The notes beneath the pieces are model-generated. The model saw only the letters and a list, made by a program, of their open reading frames with translations. It was not told where the DNA came from and ran no database searches. The position numbers were made by a program, and so were the translations under genes. This document shows, piece after piece, positions 42,980 to 53,117 of a DNA stretch of 64,000 bases; positions within the stretch are counted from its first letter, which is position 1, and the number at the start of each line of letters is the position of its first letter. Origin of the DNA: Gemmatimonadota bacterium (lineage in GTDB: Bacteria; Gemmatimonadota; Gemmatimonadetes; Palauibacterales; Palauibacteraceae); contig JAJEEM010000074.1 in NCBI GenBank assembly GCA_022820995.1, positions 1 to 64,000 of the forward strand, in the 5' to 3' direction.

Positions 42980-44407
42980 TCACTCGGGGACGTTCCCGCG
43001 GGAACGTCCGACGCGGGCCTCGGCTTCGATCTCGACCCGGTATCCTGACCCGATGAGGCCCGCCTGGACCAGCGTGTTGGCGGGCCGGATGTCGCCGAAA
43101 CGCCGGCCGTGGGCACGGGCCACGGGCTCCCAGTCCGCCAGTTCCGGCACGAAGATCCGGGTCCGGATCACGTCCTCGAGGCGGCCGCCCAGCGCTTCGA
43201 TCGCGCCCTCGATCTTGTCGATGACGTAGTGCGTCTGCGAGGCCGGGTCGTCGCCTCCGATCCGGCGGTCCCCGTGCGTGGCCGTCGTCCCGGAGACCGC
43301 GATGTGATCGCCCGTCCGCACCGCCCGGCAGTAGCCGGCGAGGTCCTCCCACATCGTGCCGGAATCCACTCGCGTCCGGCCGCCGCTCCCGGACCGGACG
43401 GGATACGGCGACGGAAGCTCGTCCAGGTGATCGCTGAGGTCGCCCGCCGCCGTCAGGTAGGGAGGTCGCCGATACTCGTCCCCGCAGTCTCCCGGAACGG
43501 GATCCAGGGCCGCGCCCGCCGCAGCCAGCGTTTCCCGGTCGTCGTCATCGAGCCGCAGCGACGAGAGGCGCAGGTTGTCGGCGATGTGCTCGCTCCGCCC
43601 CAGCCGGGCGCCGATGATCACGCCCGCCACCGCGGGGCGGTCGAGGATGGCGCGCGCCGCGACGTTCGCCATCGAGACGCCGTGCTTCTCCGCCACCGAC
43701 CGGACGGCCCGGAGCAGCGTCTGCAGACGGTCCCACCCGCCCGTCGCCTCCACGAAGCGCCGGTATTTCATCTCCGACCAGGTTCGGACGCCGTCCGGAC
43801 CCGGATCCTCCACGTCGAGCCAGCGCCCGGTCAGAAGGCCGCCCGCCAGCGTTCCGTACGCGAGAAGCTGGACCCCGTGTTCGAGACAGACGTCCGTCAT
43901 GGCGCCGGCGGCGCGTCCATCGAGGAGGGAGAACGAAACCTGGTTCGACACGACCTCGATGCCGGTGCGGAGGACCATGTCGAGGTGGACGGCGTCGAAG
44001 TTCGTGAGTCCGAGGTGCCGGATCAGCCCTTCGTCCTTCAGCTCCTGGAGGGTGAAGAGGCAGTCGAGCCAGCTCGGATCCGCGTAGCGCCAGGCGTGGA
44101 ACTGAAGGAGGTCGATCGTATCCGCGCGCAGCCGGTCCAGCGACCGCCGGACGGCCTCCCGCACCGTGGCCGGCGTGTGCGCGCCGGGCGCGGGCGTCCA
44201 CTTCGTGAGGAGCTGGAGGTCACCGTCCCGGTGCGGGGCCCTGGAGGCGCACGCACCGGCGATCTCCTCGGCCGAACCGTAGTGGTCCGCCATGTCGAAC
44301 GTCGTGAAGCCCGCCTGGCTGTACGCGTCCATCGCGGCCGCGGCGGCCTCCACGTCGATCGGCCCCTCGCGTTCCAGGTCGGCGACCTGCCACAGTCCGG
44401 TGAGCAC
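42980..44407 (-). CDS. Aldo/keto reductase fused to a RidA-like domain
   Basis: At least 475 residues. The GTG at 44407 is the first usual start, but in-frame codons upstream (ELAPGLEISR) look like the real family N-terminus, so translation may begin at a non-standard codon near 44450. Residues 1 to about 320 form an aldo/keto reductase barrel: FDMADHYGSAEEIAG (Asp, Tyr), LLTKWTP (Lys) and LLQFHAW (His) give the catalytic tetrad, and GVIIGARLGRSEHI contacts the cofactor. Residues about 345-470 form a RidA/YjgF domain (GDHIAVSGTTA, VIRTRIFVPELADW, RPANTLVQAGL, RVEIEAEA). The Arg that RidA uses to bind the carboxylate is replaced (PANT instead of PARS/T), so it is probably not a classic enamine deaminase. 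The gene lies between an amino-acid permease and a hydroxyacid dehydrogenase. Confidence 0.86.
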   Translation of the reverse strand: MLTGLWQVADLEREGPIDVEAAAAAMDAYSQAGFTTFDMADHYGSAEEIAGACASRAPHRDGDLQLLTKWTPAPGAHTPATVREAVRRSLDRLRADTIDLLQFHAWRYADPSWLDCLFTLQELKDEGLIRHLGLTNFDAVHLDMVLRTGIEVVSNQVSFSLLDGRAAGAMTDVCLEHGVQLLAYGTLAGGLLTGRWLDVEDPGPDGVRTWSEMKYRRFVEATGGWDRLQTLLRAVRSVAEKHGVSMANVAARAILDRPAVAGVIIGARLGRSEHIADNLRLSSLRLDDDDRETLAAAGAALDPVPGDCGDEYRRPPYLTAAGDLSDHLDELPSPYPVRSGSGGRTRVDSGTMWEDLAGYCRAVRTGDHIAVSGTTATHGDRRIGGDDPASQTHYVIDKIEGAIEALGGRLEDVIRTRIFVPELADWEPVARAHGRRFGDIRPANTLVQAGLIGSGYRVEIEAEARVGRSRGNVPE

Positions 44408-44450
44408 CCGCGAGATCTCCAGGCCGGGAGCGAGTTCCCGGCGCTCCGGC

Positions 44451-45965
44451 CTACTCAGGAGGCAGCTCGCGGAAGAGGCGGTCGACGTCCGTCCCGGAGG
44501 CTCTCAACGTTCTCATCTTTCGGAAGTAGATGAGCGATCCCAGCGCCATGACGCCGATCCAGAGCGGCGTGGAGCGGAAATACCACGCGGCGACGTCCGA
44601 GTTGAGGTCCTTCCATGTGTGCGTCACGAGAAACGTCCCCAGGAGGACGATGCCCGCGAGGCAGACGCACGTCCGCAGCTTCGGGCCGCGGAGAACGCGG
44701 AAGTTCGCGGCGATCCCGGGGTTCCGCCGCGGGAGGACGAGCACGGAGACGCACATGATGATGAAGTTGACGAGCATCGACGTGACCATGAGGTCGACGC
44801 CGAGGAAGAAGTCCCCCGCCCACTCGCTGCCGAGGATCGCCACCGAGGCCAGCGCGGTCGACAGCAGAATGGCCGCGTGCGGCGTGCGGAACGCGGGGTG
44901 CACGCGGGCGAGGCCCGACGGAAAGATCCCGTCCTCGGCCCACGCGAAGACGAGGCGCGAGACGGAGAGGATCATCGCCGGCAGGTCGTTGATGAGGGCG
45001 ATCGCGGCCCCCGCCACGATGAGGACCGTCCAGAACGGCGGGAGCACGTAGCCGAGGAGGCCCGGGGCGGTGAGGTCCTGTTCCTGCGCCCGCGTCCACA
45101 CGAACTCCCACGGGACCGTGTGATAGACGGCGGCCGCGAAGAGCAGGTAGTAGGCGCCCACGATGAAGACCGCGAGGCCGATCGCGAGGGGGAGCGCGCG
45201 GTGCGGATTCCGTGCCTCGCCGCCCGCCTGCGCGATCGCGTCGAAGCCGACGAAGCTGGCGAAGAGGAGGCCGGAGGCGGCGAGAAAGCCGGCCGGACCG
45301 AGCGGCGGAGGCGCGGCCGCCGGCACCTCCACGCCTTCGCTCGCGAGCAGCGCCGCCGCGAAGTCACCCTGGTCGAACGAGAATCCGGCCACGATGACGA
45401 TGGCGCCCAGGGCGAACATGACGACCATGAGCGGCAGCACGGTGCGCTCGTAGGCCTTGAGGCCGCGCAGGTTCACCCACGCGAACGTCCACAGCATCGC
45501 GAGCGCCAGCGCCACGCGGACGGAACCCGTGTCCAGCACGTCGGCCAGCCCGGCCATCCCCAGTGCGCCCGCGATGTCCCGCAGGAAGGGGACGATGAGG
45601 TAGGAGACGACTCCGATGACGATGGAGAGGCCGAACCACTGCGAGAAGCTCGCCACGAAGCCCCAGTACGGACCGAGCGCCCGGCTCGCGAAGACGTAGC
45701 TGCCGCCGGCCCGCGGCATGGCGGAGGCGAGGATCGCGTAGGCGAGCCCCGCGAGGACGGCGGGGAGCGCGCCGAAGGCGAATGCCGGGAGCACGTTCTC
45801 CGCGATCCCGGGCACGTTCCGCTGGATCATGACGGGAACCACGTTGATCCCGGCCCCCAGCATCGAGCAGATGCCCGTCGCCGCGAGCCCCCACAGCCCG
45901 AGTTGGCGCGCGAGCCCCGTGCTGCCGGCCCCCGGCGCCCCGGCCCCTCCGTTCGCGGTCGTCAG
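44451..45965 (-). CDS. APC-superfamily amino-acid/polyamine permease
   Basis: About 504 residues and 12 membrane helices. No ATG, GTG or TTG occurs in frame before the first helix. The likely start is CTG at 45965, which overlaps the ppsA stop (CTGA) and has GGGGGAGG just upstream. APC motifs include [23 protein letters not shown] (helix 1 with the unwound Gly region), [20 protein letters not shown], and [28 protein letters not shown] (the conserved loop after helix 6). The superfamily imports amino acids or related compounds by proton or sodium symport or exchange; the substrate cannot be read. It sits between ppsA and the reductase/RidA fusion. Confidence 0.87.
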   Translation of the reverse strand: MTTANGGAGAPGAGSTGLARQLGLWGLAATGICSMLGAGINVVPVMIQRNVPGIAENVLPAFAFGALPAVLAGLAYAILASAMPRAGGSYVFASRALGPYWGFVASFSQWFGLSIVIGVVSYLIVPFLRDIAGALGMAGLADVLDTGSVRVALALAMLWTFAWVNLRGLKAYERTVLPLMVVMFALGAIVIVAGFSFDQGDFAAALLASEGVEVPAAAPPPLGPAGFLAASGLLFASFVGFDAIAQAGGEARNPHRALPLAIGLAVFIVGAYYLLFAAAVYHTVPWEFVWTRAQEQDLTAPGLLGYVLPPFWTVLIVAGAAIALINDLPAMILSVSRLVFAWAEDGIFPSGLARVHPAFRTPHAAILLSTALASVAILGSEWAGDFFLGVDLMVTSMLVNFIIMCVSVLVLPRRNPGIAANFRVLRGPKLRTCVCLAGIVLLGTFLVTHTWKDLNSDVAAWYFRSTPLWIGVMALGSLIYFRKMRTLRASGTDVDRLFRELPPE

Positions 45966-48367
45966 ACTTCCTCCCCCGCGAGGAACATCCACGTCTCGAC
46001 GGCGGTGTCCGGGTTGAGCGACATGCTCTCGATCCCCTCCTCCACGAGCCAGCGCGCGAGATCGGGGTAGTCCGACGGTCCCTGTCCGCAGATCCCGATG
46101 TACTTGCCCGCCTTCGCGCAGGCGCGGATCGCCATCGAGAGCGTCGCCTTCACCGCGGCGTCGCGCTCGTCGAAGATGTCGGCGATGAGCCCGGAGTCGC
46201 GGTCGAGGCCGAGGGTGAGCTGCGTCATGTCGTTGGACCCGATCGACATCCCGTCGAAGTACTCGAGGAACTCGTCCGCGAGCAGGGCGTTCGAGGGAAG
46301 CTCGCACATCATGATGAGCTGCAGCCCGTCCTCCCCGCGGGCGAGGCCGTTCTCCGCCAGGAGGTCGACGACGGCGCGCGCCTCGGCCACGGTGCGGACG
46401 AAGGGGACCATCACCCACACGTTGTCGAGCCCGATGCTCCGGCGAACGCGCCGCAGCGCCCGGCATTCGAGTTCGAACGCGGGACGGAAACTCTCCGACA
46501 CGTAGCGGGACGCGCCGCGGAAGCCGAGCATCGGGTTCTCCTCGTTCGGCTCGTAGCGGCGGCCGCCGATGAGATCCGCGTATTCGTTCGACTTGAAGTC
46601 GGAAAGCCGCACGATGACGGGCTCGGGGGCGAAGGCCGCGGCGATCGTCGCGACCCCTTCCGTGAGTTTCTCGACGTAGAACTCGACGGGGTCCGCGTAG
46701 CCGGCGTGCTGAAGCCGGATCTCCTCCCGGAGGTCGCCGGGCAGGTCGTCGAAGTCGAGCAGGGCCTGCGGATGGACGCCGATCATGCGGTTGATGATGA
46801 ACTCGAGCCGGGCGAGGCCCACCCCGTGGTTGGGGATCGAGGCGAAGTCGAACGCACGGTCCGGGTTCCCCACGTTGAGCATGATCTTGACCGGGATCCG
46901 GGGCATCGCGCCGAGACGGATCTCCCCCTCCTCGAAGTCGAGCAGCCCTTCGTAGACGTACCCCGCGTCGCCTTCGGCGCAGGACACCGTCACGTCGCCG
47001 GCCTCCGCAAGCCGGGCCGTCGCGTCACCGCAGCCGACCACCGCGGGGATGCCGAGTTCGCGCGCGATGATCGCCGCGTGGCAGGTGCGGCCGCCGCGAT
47101 TCGTGACGATGGCGGCGGACTGCTTCATCATCGGTTCCCAGTCCGGGTCCGTCATGTCCGTGACGAGCACGTCGCCGCGCCGGAAGCGGGCGATCTCCGA
47201 CGCCGACTCGATAACGCGCGCCGGGCCGCCTCCGATCCGGCCGCCGATGCTGCGCCCCTCGGCAAGCACCCGGCCCCGTTCCTTGAGCGTGAAGCGGGAG
47301 ATCACTCCGCCCGCGCGACTCTGCACGGTCTCCGGGCGCGCCTGCACGATCCGCAGGCCTCCATCGACGCCATCCCGGGCCCACTCGATGTCCATGGGGC
47401 GCCCGTAGTGGTCCTCGATCAGGAGCGCCTGGCGGGCGAGTTCGTGCACCTCGTCGTCCGGGAGCGAGAAGCGAAGCCGGTCCTCCTCGGGAACCGCGAC
47501 CGTCTCGACCGACGCGGCGGCGGGACCGGTGCCCGCGCCGTCCGTCTCCACGTCCCGCGAGTCCGCGTACACGAGCTTGATCGCCTTGCCGCCGAGGTTT
47601 CGCCGAAGGATCGCATGGCGCCCGGCGCGCAGGGCGGGCTTGTAGACGTAGAACTCGTCCGGGTTCACGCCCCCCTGCACGACCGTCTCGCCGAGACCCC
47701 AGGCGCTCGTGATGAACACGACGTCCCGGAAGCCCGACTCGGTGTCCAGCGTGAACATCACCCCGCTCGAACCCCTGTCCGCGCGCACCATGCGCTGGAC
47801 GCCGACGGAGAGCGCGACGTCGCGATGCGCGAACCCGTGGTGGACGCGGTAGGCGATCGCACGGTCGGTGAACAGCGAACCGTAGACCTCGTGGACCGCC
47901 GCGAGGACCGCCCCCGCGCCCCGGACGTTGAGCAGCGTGTCCTGCTGTCCCGCGAAGGAGGCTTCCGGGAGGTCCTCGGCCGTGGCGGAGGAGCGCACGG
48001 CGACGGGAATGTCGCCGGGGGCGTTGCCGCCGGATGCGCCGAGTTCGCGGTATGCCGCCTCGATCCGCGTGGCGAGTGCCGGCGGAAGCGGCGTGTCGGC
48101 GATCCACCTCCGGATCTCGGAGCCCGTGCGGGCAAGCGCCGCCAGGTCCTCGACATCCAGCGCGTCGAGGGTGGCGTGGATGCGGTTTCCGAGGTCGCCC
48201 GAGAGGAAGTCGCGGTACGCCCGGGCCGTGATCGCAAAGCCGCCGGGGACCTCCACTCCGGCGGCCGAGAGATGGGAGATCATCTCGCCGAGCGAGGCGT
48301 TCTTCCCTCCGACGGATTCGAGATCGGCGAGTCCGATCGACTCGAATGGCGCGATATACCCGGACAC
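45962..48367 (-). CDS. ppsA: Phosphoenolpyruvate synthase
   Basis: 801 residues from the GTG at 48367 (GGGAG 5 nt upstream), preferred over an in-frame TTG at 48379. It makes phosphoenolpyruvate from pyruvate and ATP, releasing AMP and phosphate. The N-terminal ATP-grasp domain has [35 protein letters not shown] and [11 protein letters not shown]. The swivelling domain has [21 protein letters not shown] (His430, phosphorylated during catalysis). The C-terminal barrel has [56 protein letters not shown] and [17 protein letters not shown]. It is divergent from ppsR, its usual regulator. It heads an operon with a permease, a reductase/RidA fusion and a hydroxyacid dehydrogenase, fitting gluconeogenic growth on hydroxyacids or amino acids. 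Confidence 0.95.
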   Translation of the reverse strand: MSGYIAPFESIGLADLESVGGKNASLGEMISHLSAAGVEVPGGFAITARAYRDFLSGDLGNRIHATLDALDVEDLAALARTGSEIRRWIADTPLPPALATRIEAAYRELGASGGNAPGDIPVAVRSSATAEDLPEASFAGQQDTLLNVRGAGAVLAAVHEVYGSLFTDRAIAYRVHHGFAHRDVALSVGVQRMVRADRGSSGVMFTLDTESGFRDVVFITSAWGLGETVVQGGVNPDEFYVYKPALRAGRHAILRRNLGGKAIKLVYADSRDVETDGAGTGPAAASVETVAVPEEDRLRFSLPDDEVHELARQALLIEDHYGRPMDIEWARDGVDGGLRIVQARPETVQSRAGGVISRFTLKERGRVLAEGRSIGGRIGGGPARVIESASEIARFRRGDVLVTDMTDPDWEPMMKQSAAIVTNRGGRTCHAAIIARELGIPAVVGCGDATARLAEAGDVTVSCAEGDAGYVYEGLLDFEEGEIRLGAMPRIPVKIMLNVGNPDRAFDFASIPNHGVGLARLEFIINRMIGVHPQALLDFDDLPGDLREEIRLQHAGYADPVEFYVEKLTEGVATIAAAFAPEPVIVRLSDFKSNEYADLIGGRRYEPNEENPMLGFRGASRYVSESFRPAFELECRALRRVRRSIGLDNVWVMVPFVRTVAEARAVVDLLAENGLARGEDGLQLIMMCELPSNALLADEFLEYFDGMSIGSNDMTQLTLGLDRDSGLIADIFDERDAAVKATLSMAIRACAKAGKYIGICGQGPSDYPDLARWLVEEGIESMSLNPDTAVETWMFLAGEEV

Positions 48368-48444
48368 GGCGACTCCCAACCCCGGCCTCCCGGCGACCCT
48401 GAACGGTTGTCTCCGGCCGATGCAAGCCGGAGAATCAGCGTACG

Positions 48445-49281
48445 ATGACCCAGCGAACGGTTTTCTTCGTCTCCGACCATTCGGGCGTCACGGCCGAGAC
48501 CCTCGGCCAGAGCCTGATCGCGCAGTTCGACGCCCTCGACTTCACGAAAATCACCGTACCATTCGTCTCCACCGTCGACAAGGCGAAACGGGCGGCCCGG
48601 AACATCAACGCCGCCGCGAGGGCGCAGGGGTCGCCGCCCATCGTCTTCAGCACGCTCGTGAAGGAGGACGTGCGGGCCGCCGTTCGCGAGATCGTGGCGG
48701 GGACGGATGCCCTCTTCCTGGATTTCTTCGACTCCTTTCTCGGACCGCTCGAGAAGGAACTCGGCCACACCTCGCAGCACGCGATGGGGGTCTCGCACGG
48801 CATCCAGAACTACCGGGAATACGACCGCCGCATTGAGGCGATGAACTTCGCGCTGTCTCACGACGACGGCTCGAACCCGCACGGATACGACAGGGCCGAC
48901 CTCGTCCTGATCGGCGTGTCGAGATCGGGAAAGACACCGACGTGTCTGTATCTCGCCCTCCAGTACGGCGTGTTCGCCGCGAACTATCCCCTCACGGGAA
49001 GCGATCTGGAGGAGCGGCGCGTCCCGTCCACCCTCTCCCCGCACCGCGACAAGATCTACGGGCTCACGATCGAGCCCCAGCGCCTGGGGGAGTTGCGGAG
49101 CGCGCGCGGGATCGGCCGCCGCTACGCCTCGCCCCGCCAGGTGAGCTTCGAGATCCGTCAGGCGCAGTCGCTGTTCGAGCGCCTCGACATCCCCTTCATC
49201 GACGCGACGCGCTGCTCGATCGAGGAACTCGCAAGCCGGATCCTCGACGCCACGCACCTCGAGCGCCGCACGACATCATGA
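48445..49281 (+). CDS. ppsR: Phosphoenolpyruvate synthase regulatory kinase/pyrophosphorylase
   Basis: 278 residues, the usual length. The N-terminus [20 protein letters not shown] is diagnostic for the PSRP (DUF299) family, and GVSRSGKTP (157-165) is its P-loop. Other marks are HAMGVSHG and [11 protein letters not shown]. The enzyme uses ADP to phosphorylate a Thr next to the catalytic His of PEP synthase, switching it off, and reverses this by phosphorolysis. The gene is divergent from ppsA with a 77-bp shared region that must hold both promoters, a direct functional pairing. Confidence 0.94.
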   Translation: MTQRTVFFVSDHSGVTAETLGQSLIAQFDALDFTKITVPFVSTVDKAKRAARNINAAARAQGSPPIVFSTLVKEDVRAAVREIVAGTDALFLDFFDSFLGPLEKELGHTSQHAMGVSHGIQNYREYDRRIEAMNFALSHDDGSNPHGYDRADLVLIGVSRSGKTPTCLYLALQYGVFAANYPLTGSDLEERRVPSTLSPHRDKIYGLTIEPQRLGELRSARGIGRRYASPRQVSFEIRQAQSLFERLDIPFIDATRCSIEELASRILDATHLERRTTS

Positions 49282-49307
49282 TTCACTCTCCGACCGGAGG
49301 TCCCACC

Positions 49308-52300
49308 ATGCGTGATTCCCGCATCGACTCGGCTGCCGCCGCCCGTTCGGCTCTCGCCGCCCGCTCCGCTTCCGCCGGCGCTTTGGCGCTTCTCTGTCTC
49401 GCGGTCGCCGCGCCCGGGGTCGCCGCGCTCCCGCAGGAAGGCGACGCCGCCCGGGCGTGGGACGTGACCGCGCCGATGGGCGAGACCCGCGAGATCGACT
49501 TCACGACGGACGAGGGGACGTGGATGTCGATCGACCTCGAGCCGGGGGGAGAGTGGCTCGTGTTCGACCTCCTCGGGCACATCTACCGGCTTCCGGCGGA
49601 GGGGGGCGAAGCCGAGGTCCTCACGCAGAACACCGGCGTGGCGGTCAACTATCACCCGGCCCTGTCGCCGGACGGGTCGACGATCGCGTTCATTTCCGAC
49701 CGAGGGGGACAGAGCAACCTGTGGCTGATGGACGCGGACGGCTCGAACCCGCGGCCGGTGTTCGAGGACCAGGGGCTGCGCGCGTGGGAGCCGGCCTGGA
49801 GTCCCGACGGACGGTTCATCGTCGTGCGCCGCTCCTCGACGAGGCGGGGAGGCGGGGGCGCGCCACCGGGGCTGTGGATGTACTCGAAGGACGGCGGCGA
49901 AGGCGTGCAACTCGTCGGGTCGGACTATTCCGGCGCCCAGTGGCCGTCGTTCTCGGCGGATGGGGCGTCGCTCTACTTCCACTTCCGGGCCGCGCCGCCG
50001 GGGCTGTGGTCCGGCCGGATGGACATGACGCAGGGGCACAAGCAGATCCGGCGCCTCGACCTCGAGACGGGGCGGGTCGACGAGATCACCTCGGGCATCA
50101 TGGTTCAGCAGGGGCAGACGTCGAGCGGCGGAGCGATCGCGCCGGAGCCGTCGCCGGACGGGCGCTGGCTCGCCTTCGGGCGCCGCATCCCGGACGGGAC
50201 GATCTCCCACGACGGGCACCGCTTCGGGCCCCGCACCGCGCTCTGGCTGCGCGACCTGGAGACGGGCGCCGAACGCGTCCTCATGGACCCCATCGAAGTG
50301 GACATGGCCGAGGGGATGAAGGTGTCCCGCGACCTGCCGGGGTACAGCTGGGCTTCGGACTCGCGCTCGCTCGTGGTCTCGGCGGGCGGGAAGATCCGCC
50401 GCGTGGACCTCGACGGCGCCGTCGCGACGATCCCCTTCACCGCCCGCGTGCAGCGGACGATCTCGGAGATGGCGGGGCGCCCGCAGATGGCGCTGGGCGA
50501 GACGTTCAAGGTGAAGTTCCCGCGCTGGACCGCTTCCTCGCCGGACGGGAGCCGGCTCGCCTTCCAGGCGGTCGGACGGGTGTGGATCATGGACCTGCCG
50601 GACGGGACGCCGCGCCGGCTCACGCCGGACTCGTTCGAGCCGTTCGAGATGGCGCCCGCGTGGTCGCCGGACGGGCGCTCGATCGCCTTCACGAGCTGGG
50701 CGGACGCCGCGCAGGGACAGGTGTGGCGGGTGACGGCGGACGGAGGGGAGCCACGGCAGCTCACGACGCGGGCGGGGGAATATCTCAACACCGTGTGGAG
50801 CCCGGACGGCGGGGACATCGTCGTCACGCGGGGGTCGGGAGCGACCTCCCACGGTCGGACCGTGGCGAGCAACCAGTTCTTCGACTTCGTGCGCGTGCCG
50901 GCCGAAGGCGGCGAGGCGACGCTGATCGCGAAGGTGGCGCGGCCGTACGCGGGCGGGCGTCCGCTCATGCCGCGGCGGCCCGTCGCGCAGGCGTCGTTCG
51001 GACCGGACGGACGGCTCTTCTATCCGGAGGCGCTGGGGCCCGACGACGGCGATCCGGCGGGGACCGAGATCGCCTCCATCCGCCTCGACGGGAGCGACCG
51101 CCGGGTCCACTTCACCCTGCCGGACGCGGACGAGGCGGCGGTGTCGCCGGACGGGGCGTGGCTCGCCTTCCAGGAGGGCGACAACGTGTACCGGATGCCG
51201 TTCCCGTACGGCGGGACGGGGTCCAACATCGTCCGCATCGCCAAGCGCAGCGGCCAGCTTCCGGTCACGCAGGTCAGCTTCGAGGGCGGGATCCATCCGC
51301 GCTGGCGCGACGCGAACACGCTCGAGTTCGTGAGCGGGCCGCGCTACTACACGCACGACCCGACGACGGGCGAGACGGTCGAGACGCCGATCGACCTCGA
51401 ACTCCCGCGCCACATCGCCCGAGGGAGCGTCGCCTTCACCGGGGCGCGGATCATCACCGCGGAGGACGACGAGGTCATCGAGGGCGGCGACATCGTCGTG
51501 CGGGACGGCCGCCTCGCCTGCATCGGCGAGTGCGACACGGCGGGGGCGGACCATGTGATCGACGCCACGGGCACGACGATCATGCCCGGCCTCATCGACA
51601 TGCACGCCCACCATCACCGCGACCACGTCGGCGTGATCCCGCAGCGCAACTGGGAATCCGCCATCTACATGGCGTACGGCATCACGACGACCCTCGACAA
51701 CTCGCAATGGTCGTCGAACGTCTTCCCCGCCGCCGAGCTCATCGAGGCGGGCGCCATGATCGGCCCGCGCACCTACAGCACGGGCGACCCGGTCTACTCC
51801 GGCGACGGGGCGCGCCAGAACGAGATCTCGAGCTACGAGGTCGCGGAACAGAACGTCGCCCGCCTCGCGTCCTGGGGCGCGGTGATGATCAAGGAGTACC
51901 TGCAGCCGCGCCGCGACCAGCGGCAGTGGGTCACGGACGCGGCGCGGATGCGCGGCCTGCGCGTGACCGCCGAGGGCGGCGACATCGAGTACAACATGGG
52001 CATGATCATGGACGGCCACACCGGGTGGGAGCATCCGATGAGCTACGTCCCGCTGTACGGCGACGTCGCGAAGTTCTTCGGCCATGCCGACGCGGTGTAC
52101 TCCCCCACGTTCATCGTCGGCGGCCCCGGCGCCTGGAACGAGGAGTATTTCTTCCAGACGTACGAGGTGTGGAAGGACGAGAAGATGCGCCGCTGGCTGC
52201 CCTGGCGGATGCTCATCCCCTCCACCCGGCGCCGCATGATGCGCCCGGAGACCGACTACAGCTTCCCGCTCCTCGCGCGCGGCCTCGGCGACATCATCGA

Positions 52301-52724
52301 GGAGGGCGGCTGGGGCGCGATCGGCTCGCACGGCCAGTTGCACGGCCTCGGCTCCCACTACGAGGTGTGGATGGCCGCGGCGGGCACGGACGAGATGACC
52401 GGGATCGAGGTCGGCACGATCCACGGCGCCCACTTCCTGGGCCTGGCGCACGAGACGGGATCGCTCGCCGAGGGCAAGCTGGCGGACTTCATCGTCCTCG
52501 AGTCGAACCCGCTGGACGACATCCGCAACACGGCGGACATCCGTCTCGTGGTGAAGGACGGGATCGTGTACGACGCGGACACGCTGGACGAGGTGTGGCC
52601 CGACCCGAAGCCGTTCGGCGACCACTACTGGGTCGACGAGGATGCCCTCATGAGCGACGACCGCCCCACCGACTACTGGGACCGGCGCGGGGAGGGCCGC
52701 GGCGGTCCCGGTCCCCGGAACTGA
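49308..52724 (+). CDS. Exported PD40-propeller amidohydrolase
   Basis: 1138 residues from the ATG at 49308 (CGGAGG 7 nt upstream); an ATG at 49278 is less well placed. The signal peptide (ALALLCLAVAAPGVAAL) precedes about eight to ten TolB/PD40 propeller blades (LSPDGSTIAFISD, WSPDGRFIVVR and similar, to about residue 690). A C-terminal amidohydrolase domain follows: FTGARIITAEDD, TIMPGLIDMHAHHHRDH (His766, His768 of the HxH metal site), MIKEYLQP (possible carbamylated Lys), GSHGQLHGLG, and ETGSLAEGKLADFIVLESNPL. Fusions of propeller and amidohydrolase are common in Bacteroidota, Gemmatimonadota and Acidobacteriota; natural substrates are largely unknown, perhaps dipeptides or cyclic amides. 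It is 26 bp after ppsR but is probably a separate function. Confidence 0.9.
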   Translation: MRDSRIDSAAAARSALAARSASAGALALLCLAVAAPGVAALPQEGDAARAWDVTAPMGETREIDFTTDEGTWMSIDLEPGGEWLVFDLLGHIYRLPAEGGEAEVLTQNTGVAVNYHPALSPDGSTIAFISDRGGQSNLWLMDADGSNPRPVFEDQGLRAWEPAWSPDGRFIVVRRSSTRRGGGGAPPGLWMYSKDGGEGVQLVGSDYSGAQWPSFSADGASLYFHFRAAPPGLWSGRMDMTQGHKQIRRLDLETGRVDEITSGIMVQQGQTSSGGAIAPEPSPDGRWLAFGRRIPDGTISHDGHRFGPRTALWLRDLETGAERVLMDPIEVDMAEGMKVSRDLPGYSWASDSRSLVVSAGGKIRRVDLDGAVATIPFTARVQRTISEMAGRPQMALGETFKVKFPRWTASSPDGSRLAFQAVGRVWIMDLPDGTPRRLTPDSFEPFEMAPAWSPDGRSIAFTSWADAAQGQVWRVTADGGEPRQLTTRAGEYLNTVWSPDGGDIVVTRGSGATSHGRTVASNQFFDFVRVPAEGGEATLIAKVARPYAGGRPLMPRRPVAQASFGPDGRLFYPEALGPDDGDPAGTEIASIRLDGSDRRVHFTLPDADEAAVSPDGAWLAFQEGDNVYRMPFPYGGTGSNIVRIAKRSGQLPVTQVSFEGGIHPRWRDANTLEFVSGPRYYTHDPTTGETVETPIDLELPRHIARGSVAFTGARIITAEDDEVIEGGDIVVRDGRLACIGECDTAGADHVIDATGTTIMPGLIDMHAHHHRDHVGVIPQRNWESAIYMAYGITTTLDNSQWSSNVFPAAELIEAGAMIGPRTYSTGDPVYSGDGARQNEISSYEVAEQNVARLASWGAVMIKEYLQPRRDQRQWVTDAARMRGLRVTAEGGDIEYNMGMIMDGHTGWEHPMSYVPLYGDVAKFFGHADAVYSPTFIVGGPGAWNEEYFFQTYEVWKDEKMRRWLPWRMLIPSTRRRMMRPETDYSFPLLARGLGDIIEEGGWGAIGSHGQLHGLGSHYEVWMAAAGTDEMTGIEVGTIHGAHFLGLAHETGSLAEGKLADFIVLESNPLDDIRNTADIRLVVKDGIVYDADTLDEVWPDPKPFGDHYWVDEDALMSDDRPTDYWDRRGEGRGGPGPRN

Positions 52725-52853
52725 CGATGTGACAGGGAGCTGGCAGCGGACGCGAGTTGATCCCAGGTTGAGGGTTACCGGGAACGTGGGGCCGAGGATC
52801 GTGGCCGGAGGCGCCGCGGCGAGTCATACGTTTTCCGGAGGAGGCAGACGGGG

Positions 52854-53078
52854 ATGGGAGCTGAACTCATAGGGATTATCGCCGTGGGCGCGACGCTGGC
52901 CGGGCTCACCCTCAGCACGTCGCACAGGCAGCGTGATGATCTGAAGACTCTGCGAGGGGAGGTGAACGATCTCCGGGGCGAAGTGCACGGGTTCCGCTTG
53001 GAGATCACGGAACGCGTGGCCCGGATCGAGGCCAGAGCGTTTCCGGGTGCGTCCAACGGATCCGGTGGCGCGGGTTGA
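52854..53078 (+). CDS. Small membrane-anchored coiled-coil protein
   Basis: 74 residues. One N-terminal membrane helix (about 3-20, ELIGIIAVGATLAGLTL) is followed by a heptad-rich charged segment (DDLKTLRGEVNDLRGEVHGF) likely to form a coiled coil with its cytoplasmic or periplasmic partners, then a short Gly/Ser tail. GGAGGAGG lies 10-15 nt upstream. No function can be assigned. Similar short proteins are common as unassigned genes. It ends 39 bp from the convergent creatininase-like stop. Confidence 0.65.
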   Translation: MGAELIGIIAVGATLAGLTLSTSHRQRDDLKTLRGEVNDLRGEVHGFRLEITERVARIEARAFPGASNGSGGAG

Positions 53079-53117
53079 GAACGATCGGCCGTTGCGTCGA
53101 TTCGAGTCACGGCCGAG

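Noticed and set aside
41523-43352. Hydroxyacid dehydrogenase starting at 43352
   Set aside because: Codons upstream of 42968 overlap the AKR/RidA coding frame and show no conserved features; a strong ribosome-binding site precedes 42968.
49158-52625. Minus-strand frame of over 1,100 codons opposite the PD40-amidohydrolase
   Set aside because: Arg/His/Val-rich shadow without motifs; the plus strand has signal peptide, propeller and HxH motifs.
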